Below are positions 1 to 13,539 of a stretch of 64,000 nucleotides of DNA, in pieces. Within the stretch, counting starts at the first letter, position 1; each line of letters opens with the position of its first letter. Source of the stretch: Laccaria trichodermophora (lineage: Eukaryota > Basidiomycota > Agaricomycetes > Agaricales > Hydnangiaceae); NCBI GenBank assembly GCA_018417955.1, contig JACTVC010000027.1, positions 682,001 to 746,000 on the forward strand. The letters run 5' to 3'. Below the pieces are notes generated by a model. It was not told the origin of the DNA, did no database searches, and worked only from the letters and a program-made list of their open reading frames with translations. The translations under genes were made by a program, and so were the position numbers.

Positions 1-255
1 GCCTGCAGTCGTCAGGCCTGATGGCCATCCTTTGGAGAAAAAGTGAGTGTCTCTCTCTATACCTCCATTTCTACCAAATGTTGATGGAATGGCTATCACT
101 CTAGGCCAGGTTATGATTATGTCCCCGTCACCGATTAGTTCATCCATTGATCTCAGATTGATTAAAACAAGTTTATCTTTTGAATCAAGTTTAACTCACA
201 TCTACTTACCCCTTCTTATTCAATCAAGGTTCATCCTTGTTTCGATTAAGTTCTT

Positions 256-380
256 TTAATCATGTTTCCATCAATTTGATTCAGGTCTTTCAATCAATTT
301 TATTTTATTTTGTTCTGATAGAGTTCTTATAATCATGTTTCCATCAATTCAATTCAGGCCTTACAATCAAGTTTTGATTT
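256..380. repeat. Short direct repeat, two units of about 75 bp
   Basis: Two adjacent units share the string AATCATGTTTCCATCAATT followed by TTCAGG and CAATCAA. They start near 256 and 331. The surrounding 1-600 is AT-rich and holds no coding region that I can recognise. The zinc-finger N-terminus of the transposase relic that starts near 600 would be expected here or further left, but I cannot read it. Confidence 0.5.
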
Positions 381-999
381 TTTTTCTTTAATCATGATTA
401 TTGCCTATAGACCTACTACAGACAATGTACATATACTACGGTATGATTAAACAAGTGTTTGATTAATCAAAAGTTTCTATTCAAAAGGTCTTTGATTAAT
501 CGAGATCCATAGAGTTTTTTGACTTGGCAAAAATATGGGAGAATGCTGCAAATCAGGCAACTATGGTAAGCAGAATTTTGTTCTCTCTGCAGGTGGAAAA
601 GTGATCTGACTTTATTAGTTTGAGAAAACAACAATCACAGTAGAGTATAAAGATGAAGATAAACCCTTTGACATTTGGACACATCCATTGTGGAGTTGGG
701 CTGAGGAACTTCTTCTTGACCCCCATCTTGCCAGGGAATTTCATTGGGATGCTGAACATCATTACAAATTCAATGGGGAAACTTTTGAATGATTCATTGA
801 TGAACCCTGGACAGCTGATGCATGGTGGGAAATTCAAGTAAGTTGCCAAGTTCCATCTGCTCATTATCATAATATCTAATTATCAACCAGGCATCACTTC
901 CACTGGGAGCAGTTCCTTTTTTTTTCATGGTGTATGCAGATAAAAACAGACTATCATCTTTTGGCACTGCAAAGGGCTATCCTGCCATTGCTGTTTGTG

Positions 1000-2414
1000 G
1001 TGGTGCACAATCCTCAGTATGTGTGACGACCAGTGACATGCTGTGACAGAGCATCACAGGCCCAATTTCTTGAGACATTGACCTTGTACTTACTCTCTAC
1101 AACACCAATTCAATATATTTTTTGCAATGGGTTTGACTGAATTAAGTGAATGAATCCATTCAGAGAGTTTTCCATGTGGCAATTGCATTTATTGCTCCAA
1201 AAATGTGAAATCAGTCTGTTTTCCCTGCCAAATCAGGGAGTCTGAAGAGATTGGAATATAACTTTTCAACAACAACATGTATGAACATGATTTGCAGACG
1301 GATTTTACTTAAAATTTAAATTCCAATCGATCTACAGGTCCAGAAATTTTATTTGTGGCCCCTGTGCTGAGATACCTTTGAAAATCGGTACTTTAACATG
1401 ATTAAAGGCTAGTAATTAAATTTTTGAACCTGTAGGATTGGGGCCACATAGTAATCGATGATTTTGTCTCTGCAAACCTAAGCCCAAATCCTATCCATTG
1501 TGAAGCTCTATAGCTCGAGAGGCAACCTTGGGTCAATAGGTGCTGCATAGCCACCAAAGTAAAATATACTGCATATTCTTATACATTTGAATAGAGAATA
1601 TCTATACAATTCTGGTGCACTTTTTCTCTTGTACATCGGTGGAGAAATGACTGAGCTACATCGTTTACAAGTTTGAGCTATCTGGGAAAGCATCACAAAT
1701 TGGGAAGGTGCCTGTTTTGGCCACCAGTTATAGATAGCCCAAACTTGTAAATGATGTAGCTCAGTCATTTCTCCACCGATTTACAAGAGGAAAAGTGCAC
1801 CAGAATTGTATAGATATTCTCTATTCAAATGTATAAGAATATGCAGTATATTTTACTTTGGTGGCTATGCAGCACCTATTGACCCAAGGTTGCCTCTCGA
1901 GCTATAGAGCTTCACAATGGATAGGATTTGGGCTTAGGTTTGCAGAGACAAAATCATCGATTACTATGTGGCCCCAATCCTACAGGTTCAAAAATTTAAT
2001 TACTAGCCTTTAATCATGTTAAAGTACCGATTTTCAAAGGTATCTCAGCACAGGGGCCACAAATAAAATTTCTGGACCCGTAGATCGATTGGAATTTAAA
2101 TTTTAAGTAAAATCCGTCTGCAAATCATGTTCATACATGTTGTTGTTGAAAAGTTATATTCCAATCTCTTCAGACTCCCTGATTTGGCAGGGAAAACAGA
2201 CTGATTTCACATTTTTGGAGCAATAAATGCAATTGCCACATGGAAAACTCTCTGAATGGATTCATTCACTTAATTCAGTCAAACCCATTGCAAAAAATAT
2301 ATTGAATTGGTGTTGTAGAGAGTACAAGGTCAATGTCTCAAGAAATTGGGCCTGTGATGCTCTGTCACAGCATGTCACTGGCCGTCACACATACTGAGGA
2401 TTGTGCACCACCAC
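1000..2414. mobile_element. Foldback (long inverted repeat) element in the transposase relic
   Basis: The sequence from about 1000 to 1683 is repeated in reverse complement from 1732 to 2414. The arms are about 685 bp with only a few mismatches, and the loop is 48 bp (1684-1731). The 8-bp string TGTTTGTG occurs immediately left (992-999) and right (2415-2422), as expected for a target-site duplication. Joining the flanks restores the reading of the Plavaka relic across the site. Neither arm has a credible ORF; open frames here are mirror images of each other. The 8-bp duplication points to hAT-type mobilisation, but no hAT transposase is present. Confidence 0.8.
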
Positions 2415-2604
2415 TGTTTGTGCCCATCTTCCAACACTGATTCAAAATGGGGAAAAGAGGGGAAAAAGAGTTTGTGTTGGATGGTTTCCAGTTGTAAGAA
2501 GATTTCTTTTCAATTATAACTGCATGCAGTTTACTCATAGAACCATGCAGTTGCAAGAAGACTCAGGTGAAACTGGAAAAAAGAAATATGTGAATTTCAA
2601 AAGA

Positions 2605-4051
2605 GTTGTCTGGCATAAGGCATTCTATCCCCCCCTATCCCTGCAGGAATCTGGTCATTCCGGTGGAATTCCGGTGGATTCCAGTGGAATGGAATTTAGC
2701 AGAAGGCCCTGCTAAATTATTTATTCCAGTGTTTTCCATTCCAGTGGAATTCCAGTGGATTCTGGAATGTACACCGGAATGTTCCCCGGAATGGTCTTCC
2801 CCGGAATGGGCAGGAATAGCATTCTGTGGAATGGGCAGGAACTGCAATCTGGTTATTTTATTGTTTTGTTATGTATTATAGTTTGTTTATTTCCGATGGA
2901 TAACAAATAATATCTGTTTGGCAATCATGCTCACCAAACATGACCACCCTCTTCCTCCCACCACCACCATGCTCGTCACCGCCACCAACACCACGCCATC
3001 ACCATCACCCATAGCCACCACCACCCACATCACTCGTTTATCACCCATGGCCACCACAACCACCAACATCGACCACGCCGCCCTTCAACAACAACGCGGC
3101 GACGCCACGTCACGAAACAAGGAGCATCAGAACCCACGAAAACGACCCCCCCCCCGCTCACAAAAACACCCCAACACCCACGAAAACGACCCCCCGCCCA
3201 CGAAACGATGCCCAGCACCCACGTACACCACCAGCGGACACAAAACAACAGCCAACGGATGCAAAACAGCACCCGCGGACACGAAAACACCCAACGGGAC
3301 AGAAAACAACAACCAACGGACACACGTACACCGCCCATGGACACGTAACAACACCCAGCGGACACGAATGACATCCAGCGCCCACGAACGACACCCAGCG
3401 CCTGCCACAGATGACAACAACGACGGGACGACGTGTCCACGCCAACACGTCTACGACACCCAGCACCCACACAACGATGCTACGGACGACGACGACGACG
3501 CGACGACGTGTTCACACCGCAATCATGTACGCTACACCACCCCTCCCTCTCCCTCACTCCCCTCCTTCCCCTCTCCATCACCCCCTTCCCCTCCCTCCCC
3601 TCTCCATCACCCCCTTCCCCTCCCTCCCCTTCCCCTCCCTCCCCTCTCCATCACTCCCTTCCCCTCCCTCCCTTCTCCATCACCCCCTCCATCACTCTCT
3701 ACCCCTCCCTACCCCTTTCCTTCTCCATAACCTGCTCCCCTTGTCCTCACCCCCTTTCCTTGTACCTCTCCTTCCTTAAATATACATAGATTGTGTATAG
3801 TAGTATATAATAAAATATATTTTATGTCATTTTAAATACATTATAAGTTGGTTTGTTGACTTCAAATTTATTCTGAGTATTAAGTTGGTTATTAAGTCAC
3901 ATGACTTTAGCTGATCAGGACATGTACTGGTAAATTTACATGAGTTCAGAGGATTCCAGTGTAATTCCACAGGAATCCAGTGGAATTCCACTGGAATGAC
4001 TGAATTCCTGCAGGATTCCTGCAGGAATAGGTGGGGCACTGTAAAGTACTG
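2605..4051. mobile_element. ATTCC-rich non-autonomous hAT-like element, copy 1
   Basis: Both ends carry clusters of variants of ATTCCTGCAGGAAT and ATTCCAGTGG (about 2630-2850 and 3938-4030). The right terminus, read inward on the minus strand, is CAGTACTTTACAGTGCCCC, the same as in the copy at 12235-14623. The interior is a CA/CCA-rich low-complexity stretch (about 2935-3530) followed by a C/T minisatellite (about 3540-3780) and an AT-rich stretch (3780-3900). Long open frames here come from strand composition bias and are not genes. The left terminus is degraded and no convincing target-site duplication can be read, so the left boundary is approximate. Confidence 0.6.
3540..3780 (+). repeat. 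C/T-rich minisatellite
   Basis: An almost purely pyrimidine plus strand built from repeated CCCCTCCCCTCTCCATCAC-like blocks. It lies inside the ATTCC-rich element. Confidence 0.8.
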
Positions 4052-5490
4052 CTACTTGGAGTGGTTTAAACCACTTTAACTCTATTATAAAGACAGGTGA
4101 ATTTGCTGATGAGGGCAAGTATGAGGACATGTCAAAAGTAAGTCAGCTTTTCAAATTTCCTCTCAAGGTTTAAGTTTCATGACCTGGGTTAGGTTTTAAT
4201 CTTTGCACTCCACAATATTTTCAAAAAGGAAGCATCTCCTCAAGGATATCAGCTACTCAAGCTTCTGCAAAGCTATGTTGAACTTGATATGTATGCATCT
4301 CTCAAGGTTCATACAGAGACAACCATTCGAAAAGGTCAAGAAGAACTGTTGGTTTTTGAGAAAGCACTTCACGTATGTACAATAATTGGTTTATATTCCT
4401 TTTGACAGTTTACCTTTATATATATAGGAATATATGCCATTTAACCCAGCTAAATCTTGGTCATTTCCACAAGCACATACACACAAGCATATGTTTGAAT
4501 ACATTCAGCAAAAAGGGGTGACATGAAATTATAATACAAAGCCCAATGAAAAATGTCATGGTGCATTCAAAAACAGCTACAAGTTCTGAACAAATTGCAA
4601 GAATGTTGCACGACAGGTATTTGCTAGATTCTCTCACTATTCAAAGTCCTGTTTTAGATTGACATAAATCAGATACTCAAATTTGATCATGCTGATTCAG
4701 TTGCAACTGTCATCTGCACTGACATTGACTACCTTGATTTATCTCAGGCAAAAGCATCTGCTGAAGATAGCCAAATCCAGGTGACATGAAAAGTCACTGG
4801 AATGGCCCATGTATCCTTGGGTTTCTCAAAGTGCACCAGTTGCATTTTCAGACCTTGAGGATGAGCACAGTGCAGACTCTGCATTTAAAAATTTTCACAA
4901 GAAGATTGGACACTTTTTCACAAGATATCTTGGAAAATCAGTAAGGTTTGGACCAAGTGATCAGGTAAATTTTGACCTTTGAAGACTACTCTTGTCCACT
5001 TATGATGGTATCTGAATTTAATAGATCAATCCCTTTCAATTGCTACGAGTTAGCTATGAATCAAAAGATGACTGGTGTGTAGCCACCAACCTTCTTCATG
5101 CCAACCCAAATTTCCATGGCAAACCACGATATGATTGCATCATAGTCAAGATTGATGAGGAGAAGTATATCTTTGCATGCTTACTCTTCATTTTTGGACT
5201 TCAAGTTCTTGACAAGGAGTATCACATGGCACTTATCCTACCCATGGATCTCCCACCTGATTTGGAGAACCATGGAAGGGATAATGACCTTTGCTTCAAT
5301 AGAGTCAAGGCATGACATCGCTCACTCTCAGTCTTTATTTCTGTTGAATCAATCATTCGGGGGAGTCTTCTTGCGACAAATTATGGATCACAATATTCAG
5401 ATGAGTATCTGGTGATGGACATGGATTCAGATATGTGGTTGAGGATGAAGTCATTACCTCTTGCATGCAGAGTAGATTTAGGTCACTGAA

Positions 5491-7200
5491 CATTGCAATG
5501 AATTGTTCTGTTGCTCAAGGTTGGTTTTCAGTGTCTTGGTGTGTCTCTTTGTATGTGAGGCTGAGGAAGATGAGTGCCACACATAAAGAAAACTTTAAAA
5601 GCTTAATATACTTAGTCTCAACAGCTTTCACAGTAGATGTTTGATTGATGCCATGTGGGAATGACTAAGCAGACAATCCATTGGGGAACCATATTCATGC
5701 AAATGAACACTACAATAGTAGTCTGTTGCTCTGAAAACAATTTAAATATGTAGAAATAAAGAAAGGCTTCCTATATATTTTAAATTCATTGTAAAATAAG
5801 AACAGGCATATCTTCTAATAACTCTAACAAAACCAGTGCAGGCCAGAGGGCTTGGGAGGTAACACAGCCAAACAAATGAATGGTTGGCACAAATACAGCA
5901 TATGGGATAGAGGCTCTGTGTTCTAAGCAAAATGCATAGCACAATGTTGTATATAATGCTATTTTGATGCTCTGTGGCAGATATTTAAGGGCAGGCTTCA
6001 ATACTGAATCTGAAGTCACTTCAATAGGTTTAGTGTTCATAAGGGTGATGATGCTTCAAACAGTTATTAAGCTCTTGCACTTATTCTTATCCTTCCAAAA
6101 ATTGTCTGAAGCAATTCTGAAAGGCCAAGGGCTACCATAGAAATTATTAATTAGAGTATTGTGAGAGAAAATTTAAAGAGTGAGATGCTTTTCTGTCAAT
6201 GTTCCATTATCACATGTTCCCCACACCAGTGGCACTCACTGTTGACTTCAGACAGAAATGAAAACCTGAGGCACTCCAATAAAAATAGAATATAGAAATA
6301 AGAATTATATAGGAAAGAAATATAGATTAGTATAGTATCCGATACAAATGACAATCTGTAGAAGTATTAACAAAGAAATAGTTACATAGATCAAGAACAT
6401 TGCTGCTTGTCCATTCCTTTGGCACAATTGATGCCCACCAGCCAAATTGTCCCTGCTACCAAAGCCAAAATTGAGTATGAAGTCACCATGGCAAGCATCA
6501 TGTCAAACAACACCATGGATACTGTTCGCATAACAGATTTTTTTAGCTGCCCAGAAACAATACTGCAATCCAGTCTGACATCTGTAAAGTCCAATGGTGG
6601 ACAAGGAATCCAAAAGCCAAAGTTGCCAACTGCACTGGTTATGCCTCTGCCGCCACTTCCATCCCCCCTTCTCTGCCCTCGTCGTGCCTTTCTTGCTTCA
6701 CTCATTCTCACATCAAAGTTTACTCAAGACAAGTGCTACTGAGATCAGCACCCATTCAAAAGTTTAGAGTTATTTAATCTGATGCATGTCAATGAGGTAA
6801 TTAATTGGCCTCAAGGCAAAGTTTCTCTGGCCCATGCTTTTTAAAATGTATTATCATCAGTTAAGTTACTGAAATTTAATATTAGTCACCAACCCATATA
6901 CCTTGTTCTTTCATTTTTCCATTACTCAAGCTGACACGCAATAATGCAACAACAAATCAAATTAATCACACCTAAATTGTAGACCTTGCATACTGCATGT
7001 TGTCAAAATTCTGAAGCGAAATCCAATTCACCATTGCATGTGTTCAGGAAACAGTACCATATGCACTTCCCATTTAAACCAGGCAGGTTCTTGCAGCAAA
7101 CACATCCCCACCCTCTTTTTACTACTCAATTCACTTCTAAAAGCTTCCCTTAGTTTATTCTGATGTTGTTGCTCACACCATCAATGATTGGACTTGACTC
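5491..7200. other. AT-rich, CpG-poor stretch without a recognisable gene
   Basis: There is no open frame with family resemblance. A minus-strand frame (6391-6711) has a membrane-like stretch, but no start context, introns or homology that I can name. Confidence 0.5.
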
Positions 7201-7249
7201 CATCTCTGCATCCAGATCTGACAACTTGACAGCCAGTCACAGCAGCAGG

Positions 7250-9960
7250 TCAGAACTTCATGCTGGATTGGACACTGCTGCACTTCTAAAGGTATGACTT
7301 ATGGCCACATTGATCCACAATTTGATTAACTTTTCACTCCTCAGCCAGGCACTGCACGATGCAGCAGCTAAAACAAGAACTTGCCACTTCCTGTTGTCAA
7401 AACAATGGCTCCAAAGCTCCATTGCAAGAACTTGCTGCACACAACAAAGAAATTGGTAAACTAGGGAAAGTTTTTGCTCATTTTTATTCATTCTGGATTC
7501 AGCAGAGCACACCCTCCCCATTCAATAAACCTCGCCCTGACTTCACATGGGATAGCGAGGATCGGTACCTCAATTCAACTACAAGATTAGCTGGCCAAAC
7601 TGCAGAGCTCTACTTGTGCATTCCTCCCCAGTACCATGATTATATGGTCAAGCGTATGTGATCTTTCCCTCTTGCGTAGATTAAAAAATTTACAACATGC
7701 CCAATTAGTTCCAAGTGAGTGTTTCATCAGGCTGCTCAAACACGCTTCTGCGCACACATGGGAGCACAGGGGCAATCTTTGGTCTTACCCAAAGCCTCTT
7801 CGACTACAATCCCAAGTGTGATGAGAAGCGCATGGAGGTTAATCCCAAACTCGCAATGCTTCTTGGCTTCAACCCCTGTGGGAAGGCGCCCACAGCACAC
7901 TACCCATGCACCTGTTCTCTATACTAATGGTAATATTCATGACAAAGAGGGTATGTTCAAAAGCAAGTGCTTGATCTCCATAAGTATTTCTATTGATGAA
8001 CTTCTAAATGCTCATTATATTATTTACAATACTAGATGGCATGTCTCATCGCCTATGGCCCAAGATCGTACACAACAGTGTGGAAGTGCTGAATGGTTTA
8101 TTCATGGCACTTCTGTTTGATCGTTGTTTTTTTATGTGTTTTAAATTTTATACTTTTTATTTTTTTTATTTTCAGGTGCACTGAAAGTCCTTCAAACGAT
8201 TTCTTTCAAGCATTCATTTTGAAGGATTTCAGTTCAGTGGCTTGTTTGATGTATGCTTTATTTCGTTTCTTTTTCTTTTATTTGTTGTTTATTATTTACA
8301 ACAATTCCTGACAAGACTGAAGCTTTGTCTGGAGGCTGGATGGTAGGGTCGAGTTGACAACAACTGGGACGCCCGCACTGAGAGCAGCAGCACATACATA
8401 AATAGGCCTCTCCCAGCATCTGAAAACTCCCCAAGTAATTCCCAGCTCAAAGATTAGGCAGAGGGATCTGAAAGGAAGTGTTAAGTTATTTTTATTCGTT
8501 TGTGTTCTTTTTTTAGACTTCTTTTTGGGCAGGTGGCACATGAGTATGTGTGACTGCCTTGTGATTTTCCATTTGTATATAAGGTGTCCTCCCACCTCAT
8601 GAATGGAGTACCTTTTTTTCCCCCCTCTCACTTCAAGTTCCTTAAGATTTCCGAAGTTTTCAAGAATTTTACTTTTGACACTCCCTCCTTCCTCTCGAAC
8701 CATACAATTTCTACATCCTTCAAGGCTTTGAAACTGTGTTCTTGCACTCGAGAAGTCTTACATGATGCATACAACCAGCTGGCCTTCTCTCTGTCTCTCA
8801 GTTTGACATGACGCACATCGAAAGCACACTCTCACTTCGTCCAAGGCCTCGACAATCGAAACACGTCAAGTGCACTGAAAATCCATGCCACTTTTCTCTA
8901 AGTGTGTTGAAGAACTCATGCCACTGTCTTTAAGCTTTTAGAGTTGTTATCATGCTAAGTACTACTTTGGGTTGTTCCTTTGTCTATTGTTACCTTTCTT
9001 TCTCTCTTTCTCTCTTGTTTTCACATAGATGACCAGTACTCTGTCCCCTGCACTGAACCTTTGTTCTTCCACAACAGAGAGAGCTGTATTCAACAAAAAC
9101 AGTCCTTTTCACGGCTGTGTAGTTGGTGTTACATTTGGATTTATCAGCAACACTGCAGTTGTTGTACATTTCACATCTCTTCATTACTAGGCATACAAGT
9201 CCTCTGACTAACAAAATTTTTAGGTTCATTTCCTTCTCGGAGGTGATCCTGAGCTAAACAAGCATGGCATTGGAAAACTTACAGGAATTAACTATGTCAG
9301 CAAGGCAGAAGCTTACAAAAAGCTCTTAATTGAAAACCAGGATGCACCAACCGTTCGAAAGCTCCTGCAATACTGGAATATGCAAGTTTTTCCACAGTTC
9401 CTCCTCACTCCTGACTCACAGGACGAAGAAGATGAAGCACCACGTGTCCAGGTTGACACAGATGAAAACCCTGGTCTCGATTCCATGTTCCGTGGACTCT
9501 GCATGGGAACCAATACTTCTTCAGCTCCCACTTCAATGATTTCTAACTCACCCCCACTCCTGCAGACCCTTCCAACCAATGTAGAGTGTGTGAATGCCCA
9601 CTGAGATGTGGAATGGGCACTGGATTTGCATTCAAATGTGGAAGTGCACACCCCTGCTCCTGTCACGCCCATCTCCCAATCAATCAACCCACCCCGTGGA
9701 CGTCGATGAATCCCCACACCAGTTCCTTCAACCTCTGAGGCTGTTGCTGATGTGCCTGCGCCACCTGCTAAAGCTCTGCATGGTTGACACCCAAAACAGG
9801 CTTCAGTTGTTCAAATTGATGCTGATTCAGGTGCCAGAATACCTGCAGTGCTTGCTTGTCCAAGTTGGCAGATGTGTGGTGCAAAATTGAAGGCAAATGC
9901 AAAGTAGCTGGGTCCAGCATTGTGAGGGCATCATCGATGAGCAGCTGTTGAACGGCAATT
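7250..9960 (+). pseudogene. Decayed gene of a multicopy Agaricomycete family of unknown function
   Basis: Plus-frame pieces appear in order. At about 7340-7660 there is a segment with KEIGKLGKVFAHFYSFW, a DSEDRYLN motif and AELYLCIPPQYHDYM. At about 7745-7905 there is a segment around IFGLTQ and KLAMLLGFNP. At about 9225-9600 there is a segment with KHGIGKLTGINYVSKAEAY followed by an acidic region. I have seen this layout in families of unknown function that are common near transposons in mushroom genomes, but I cannot name a domain. Stops and frame changes between the pieces, plus CpG depletion, indicate a dead copy. Sequence between the pieces (7930-9200) is unassigned. Confidence 0.45.
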
Positions 9961-9969
9961 GATTCCATG

Positions 9970-10640
9970 CTACTTAGACTACTTATAAGTTACATCTGTG
10001 TTGTATCAATGTCTAGTTACTGCAATTGACTGGATTCACTTGTTCATTGCATTATAGACCGACTTTTTACTCATTAATGTCCTTTCTATCTAGCTAAGTT
10101 TATGAGGAGCAAGAACAGCACTCTGTATCAACTCTGTATTGCATTGGGAGCCCAGCACTCATTATGATGACATATTAAGCTAGACATTATTGCTAAATAT
10201 GCCCCCATAGCCAAGTGGAAACTATAGCAAAGTCAGTAAGCATGTCATAACAAGGTAAGTAATCAATAGGCTCAGAGTTCAATTCCTGCTAATAACAATT
10301 GTTCAACAGCACAACGTAACAAAACAACACTCACAGATCGACTAGTAAGAAAATCGGACATTACAATTGAGCTATGAGCTCACTACTAATTTTCATTTCA
10401 TTTACAATTGACTGGTACCTTACAATTGTCCCTTTGCGTTACAATGGTCATGTTTTGTATTATAGTACATTTCTCCTTGATTATAATTGGATTATAATTC
10501 GTTCAGGTGATTATGTGCCTTACCTGCCTTATAAGGCTTCCCAAGTTTTTCTGACATCTTAGTTGCCAAGAGTGGAATTCAAAAAACCATGTTCTCCCAC
10601 TGCCCCTCATTGTGAAGGCCACCAGTTGAGCACCTTGCAA
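9970..10640. other. AT-rich spacer, nothing recognised
   Basis: Low-complexity AT-rich sequence without coding features. Many C-to-T-like changes would be needed to match any motif. Confidence 0.4.
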
Positions 10641-10649
10641 AGATAATCC

Positions 10650-11640
10650 TTCTTTGCAGCTCTACTTGATCTCCTCTGATGATTCATGTATCCATGGAAC
10701 CTCCCACATCATTGTGTTGCATTGGCGGGAGGTGGCACTGAACTTTCCCAGATTGTGGATGGCAATATCCGTTGAAATGGATGATCTTGCAGTGGGGGCC
10801 AAAGAAAACAAATTGCTATCCAATTTGGTCCACCATTGGGTTGTGATGGCTAGCCATCTTCCATTGACATTCAGGTTCAAGCACATGGGCTCTGGGACTG
10901 ACTGGGCCACGGTGCTTAACACTCTTGTTGCTCTGTCCACTCATCAATTACGCCATCTCAATATGGACTTGTTTATTCATCAAAAATTATGGTCTCACTT
11001 GCAATTTCCAGTACTAGAGGTTGTTTCGATGAAGATTACAATTCAATTTTTTTGGCTCAGCTCCTTCTTCCATGGAATTAATTGACACATCTGTGCATTG
11101 GTAATACTCTTATACTCGCAGACCTTTGAGATATATTTTGAGAGTGTCACTGTTTACAACAGGGCATATTTTCCCTCTTTTGCATCCCCCTGCCTTTTGC
11201 AGAATCACACAAGTCCAAGCAGCATGTCGTTTTGCACCATCTGACAATCAGATTTTCACTGTCAATCCATACTGGATCCTTTTGGCCTCCCAGCACTTAG
11301 AACTCCAGGAGTTGAAACTAACAAGCAAAACAGCAGGGCCTTCTGGCCAGAGGTGGTTCATGACAGATTTTCTCAGCATTTGATTCCTATACAGAGATTC
11401 CTTCTCAGATCCACCCATGGTTTGCCACTTTCAATTACAATCCCTCTTCTTAGGGCCACCCCTTCGATTTACAAGTTGAATATGAACATGGAGACATCTT
11501 TTATTTCCCACAAAAGACTTAATATTACCAAACCTGAAGGTACTTGTAGTGGAACTCACCTCACTTGCTGGTTGCAAAGAGGTCTGTTTGAAATCAATGA
11601 TACAGTCAAGGATAGGCATGATGGAGGAAGGAAGTAGACT
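10650..11640 (+). pseudogene. F-box-type protein relic (LRR-like C-terminal part)
   Basis: The frame from about 10700 contains VLHWREVALNFPRLWMAI. This matches the pattern C..WR..A...P.LW that follows the F-box in the large basidiomycete F-box families. Further on there are HLPLTFRF and leucine-rich stretches around 10930-11060 and 11270-11380. No intact F-box is visible upstream and the frame is interrupted several times. Inferred to be a dead member of an expanded family. Confidence 0.4.
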
Positions 11641-12516
11641 TGAAAAACTTGCTCTTTTACCACAATGAAGAGTGTCCTGAGGCTGAGGGTGTCTTTGATC
11701 ATTGACCGCATATTTTCAACCACAGGTTAATGATGGGTTTCATCTCGAGTTTAGGATCTAATTACTGGTTTGGATATCTAGGCTCTGCAGTGACCCAATA
11801 CTGGCATGGAGGGCTTGTTGAACTGCCCCACCAGTGATAATTCCCCATATCCTCAACTTGAATGCAGGAACAGGCAATGGGAGTCAAACCCATGAGTCTG
11901 AGCACACTTGCAATTCAGAAGCAGAGAACATATGTAGCATCATTCACCCTGACTTTCCCTTCATACCTCTGACAGATCAGCTAATCAACCCAAAATCAAA
12001 CTAATTCATTCATTTATTTCCCTTCTCAACTCTTCCACTCCTCCTCCAAAGAAGGACATAGATAAGTTCCTAAAGAGATTTAGCATTCCACATAGTAACT
12101 ATACACAATTTTCTAGAAACCCCCCAAAAAATTAATATCCCCACCACTTATAATAAAAAATTAGTACTGATTTTCTGCATGAACTTGAAACAGGCAATGG
12201 GAATTGAACCCACAATCCAAGCATGCTTGCAGTTGAGGTCTTATCAGTGCCCCCCTAATTCCTGCAGGAATCCGGTCATTCCTGCGGATTCCTGTGGATT
12301 CCAGAGGAATGAAATTTGGCAGGGCCTGCTATTTTCATAATTCCGGTGCCTTACCATTCCGGAATTGACACTGGAATGTTCTGCAGGATTGGCAGGAACG
12401 GAATGCAACGGAATCTGGTCAATTGTTTGTTTATTTTACTTTTGTTACCAAACAAAGGCAACGTTACCAAACAAATGCAACACCATTCCTTTCCACCACC
12501 AACAACCATCCTCTCC

Positions 12517-13539
12517 CAAGGGGCTGTGAGCGGAAGATCCCAAGAAAGCGACTCCCTTTGTCTTGTCCCATCAAAGTCCCAAAGGAGTTGAGTCCAGGGT
12601 CAGATATGGGAAACTAAATCAGCATGAAGATAATGCCGGCGCCGTACGCAATGCGATAGACTTGTAGTTGACTTGTAGTATTCATGGTAACACTAAATAC
12701 TCAGTGTAACTAACAGAAACTTTCCAATTATTTGTAGAAACACTATTTTATAAGCCTTGATGCTGTTTTGTGGGGGATTCATCTTGAGAAGCGATATCAA
12801 TCTTTTTCAGGATTCTCTTGTGGATGACTCCACCATCACAAACTCTTCTTCCACATAGATGTGGGTTGTGAATGAATGGGAGTAGTGATGTTGAGACAAG
12901 CAGCTTTGTTTTGACCTTGAACATCTCTGCAAATCACACTCCCCCAGTGTCTTTGATAGTGAATTGTAGATTTATGTTTTGTAAGTGGGAGGTATCTGTT
13001 GCAAAGATCGCATTATACATGCAATGTGCTGGTTCCGAATTCTTGGAAGATAGTGTAGTTGACAGAAGCATCTGACAGCATCTGGACTTGCACCGTCTCA
13101 GTGGGTGTTTTGGGAAAAGTGGTATAAATCTTTGTTTCCTGGCAGCTCATGGTGTCGACATATTTGATAAACCTTTTGTTCTGGAGTGTCTGCAGCAGGG
13201 AATGCTGTCTTGCATGGTATTTATATGGATTCTTCTCAATTTTGCACTTACCGATCCTACATGTTTTGACTACAGCGCAGCTACTATGAAGAGCAGCAAG
13301 TTATTAATCCTACTTGATTGACACACAGTGGTATGCTACAGTGGGTAGGAACGCAAGGAGCGATGAGCAATAAACCAGGTTTTGTGGTGAGTGATATCGA
13401 AGTGAAGCTGGCTTGAATTTCAACTTGATTTAGTCTTACCTGCCCAATATATTGGACCCTGGATTCAACTCCTTTGGGACTTTGATGGGACAAGACGAAG
13501 GAAGTCGCTTTCTCGGGATCTTCTGCTCGCAGCCCCTTG
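12517..13539. mobile_element. Nested hAT-like element with CAAGGGGCTG termini
   Basis: The termini are CAAGGGGCTG...CAGCCCCTTG. The first about 90 bp (12517-12607) reappear in reverse complement at about 13448-13539. The 8-bp duplication TCCTCTCC is present on both sides (12509-12516 and 13540-13547). The interior (12610-13440) has no recognisable gene. It sits in the low-complexity interior of the larger ATTCC element. Confidence 0.8.

Larger units (their letters stand above)
600..5490 (+). pseudogene. Degenerate Plavaka-type (CACTA-like) transposase
   Basis: Reading all plus frames gives ordered pieces of the Agaricomycete Plavaka transposase family. At about 640-840 there is a WTHPLWSWAEELLLDP segment and a DEPWTADAWWEIQ segment, with an in-frame stop between them. 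At about 890-990 comes a YADKNRLSSFGTAKGYPAI segment. At 2423-2620 come an NGEKRGKRVCVGWFP segment and a VNFKRVVWHKAF segment. At 4100-4390 comes a KYEDMSK...ASPQGYQLL segment. At 4480-4620 there is a HTHKHMFEYIQQKGVT segment and a TKPNEKCHGAF segment. At 4830-5450 there is an LRVSYESKDDWCVAT segment and an NPNFHGKPRYDC segment. Stops and frameshifts separate the pieces, so it is dead. About 300 residues expected between the 2620 and 4100 blocks are missing. The two gaps are occupied by the foldback element (1000-2414) and the ATTCC element (about 2605-4051). CpG is almost absent. The family assignment rests on remembered motifs, not on a search. Confidence 0.75.

Noticed and set aside
2918..3730. 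270-codon Thr/Pro/His-rich ORF and minus-strand shadows
   Set aside because: Low-complexity CA-rich and C/T-rich interior of a transposable element. No codon-level pattern or domain.
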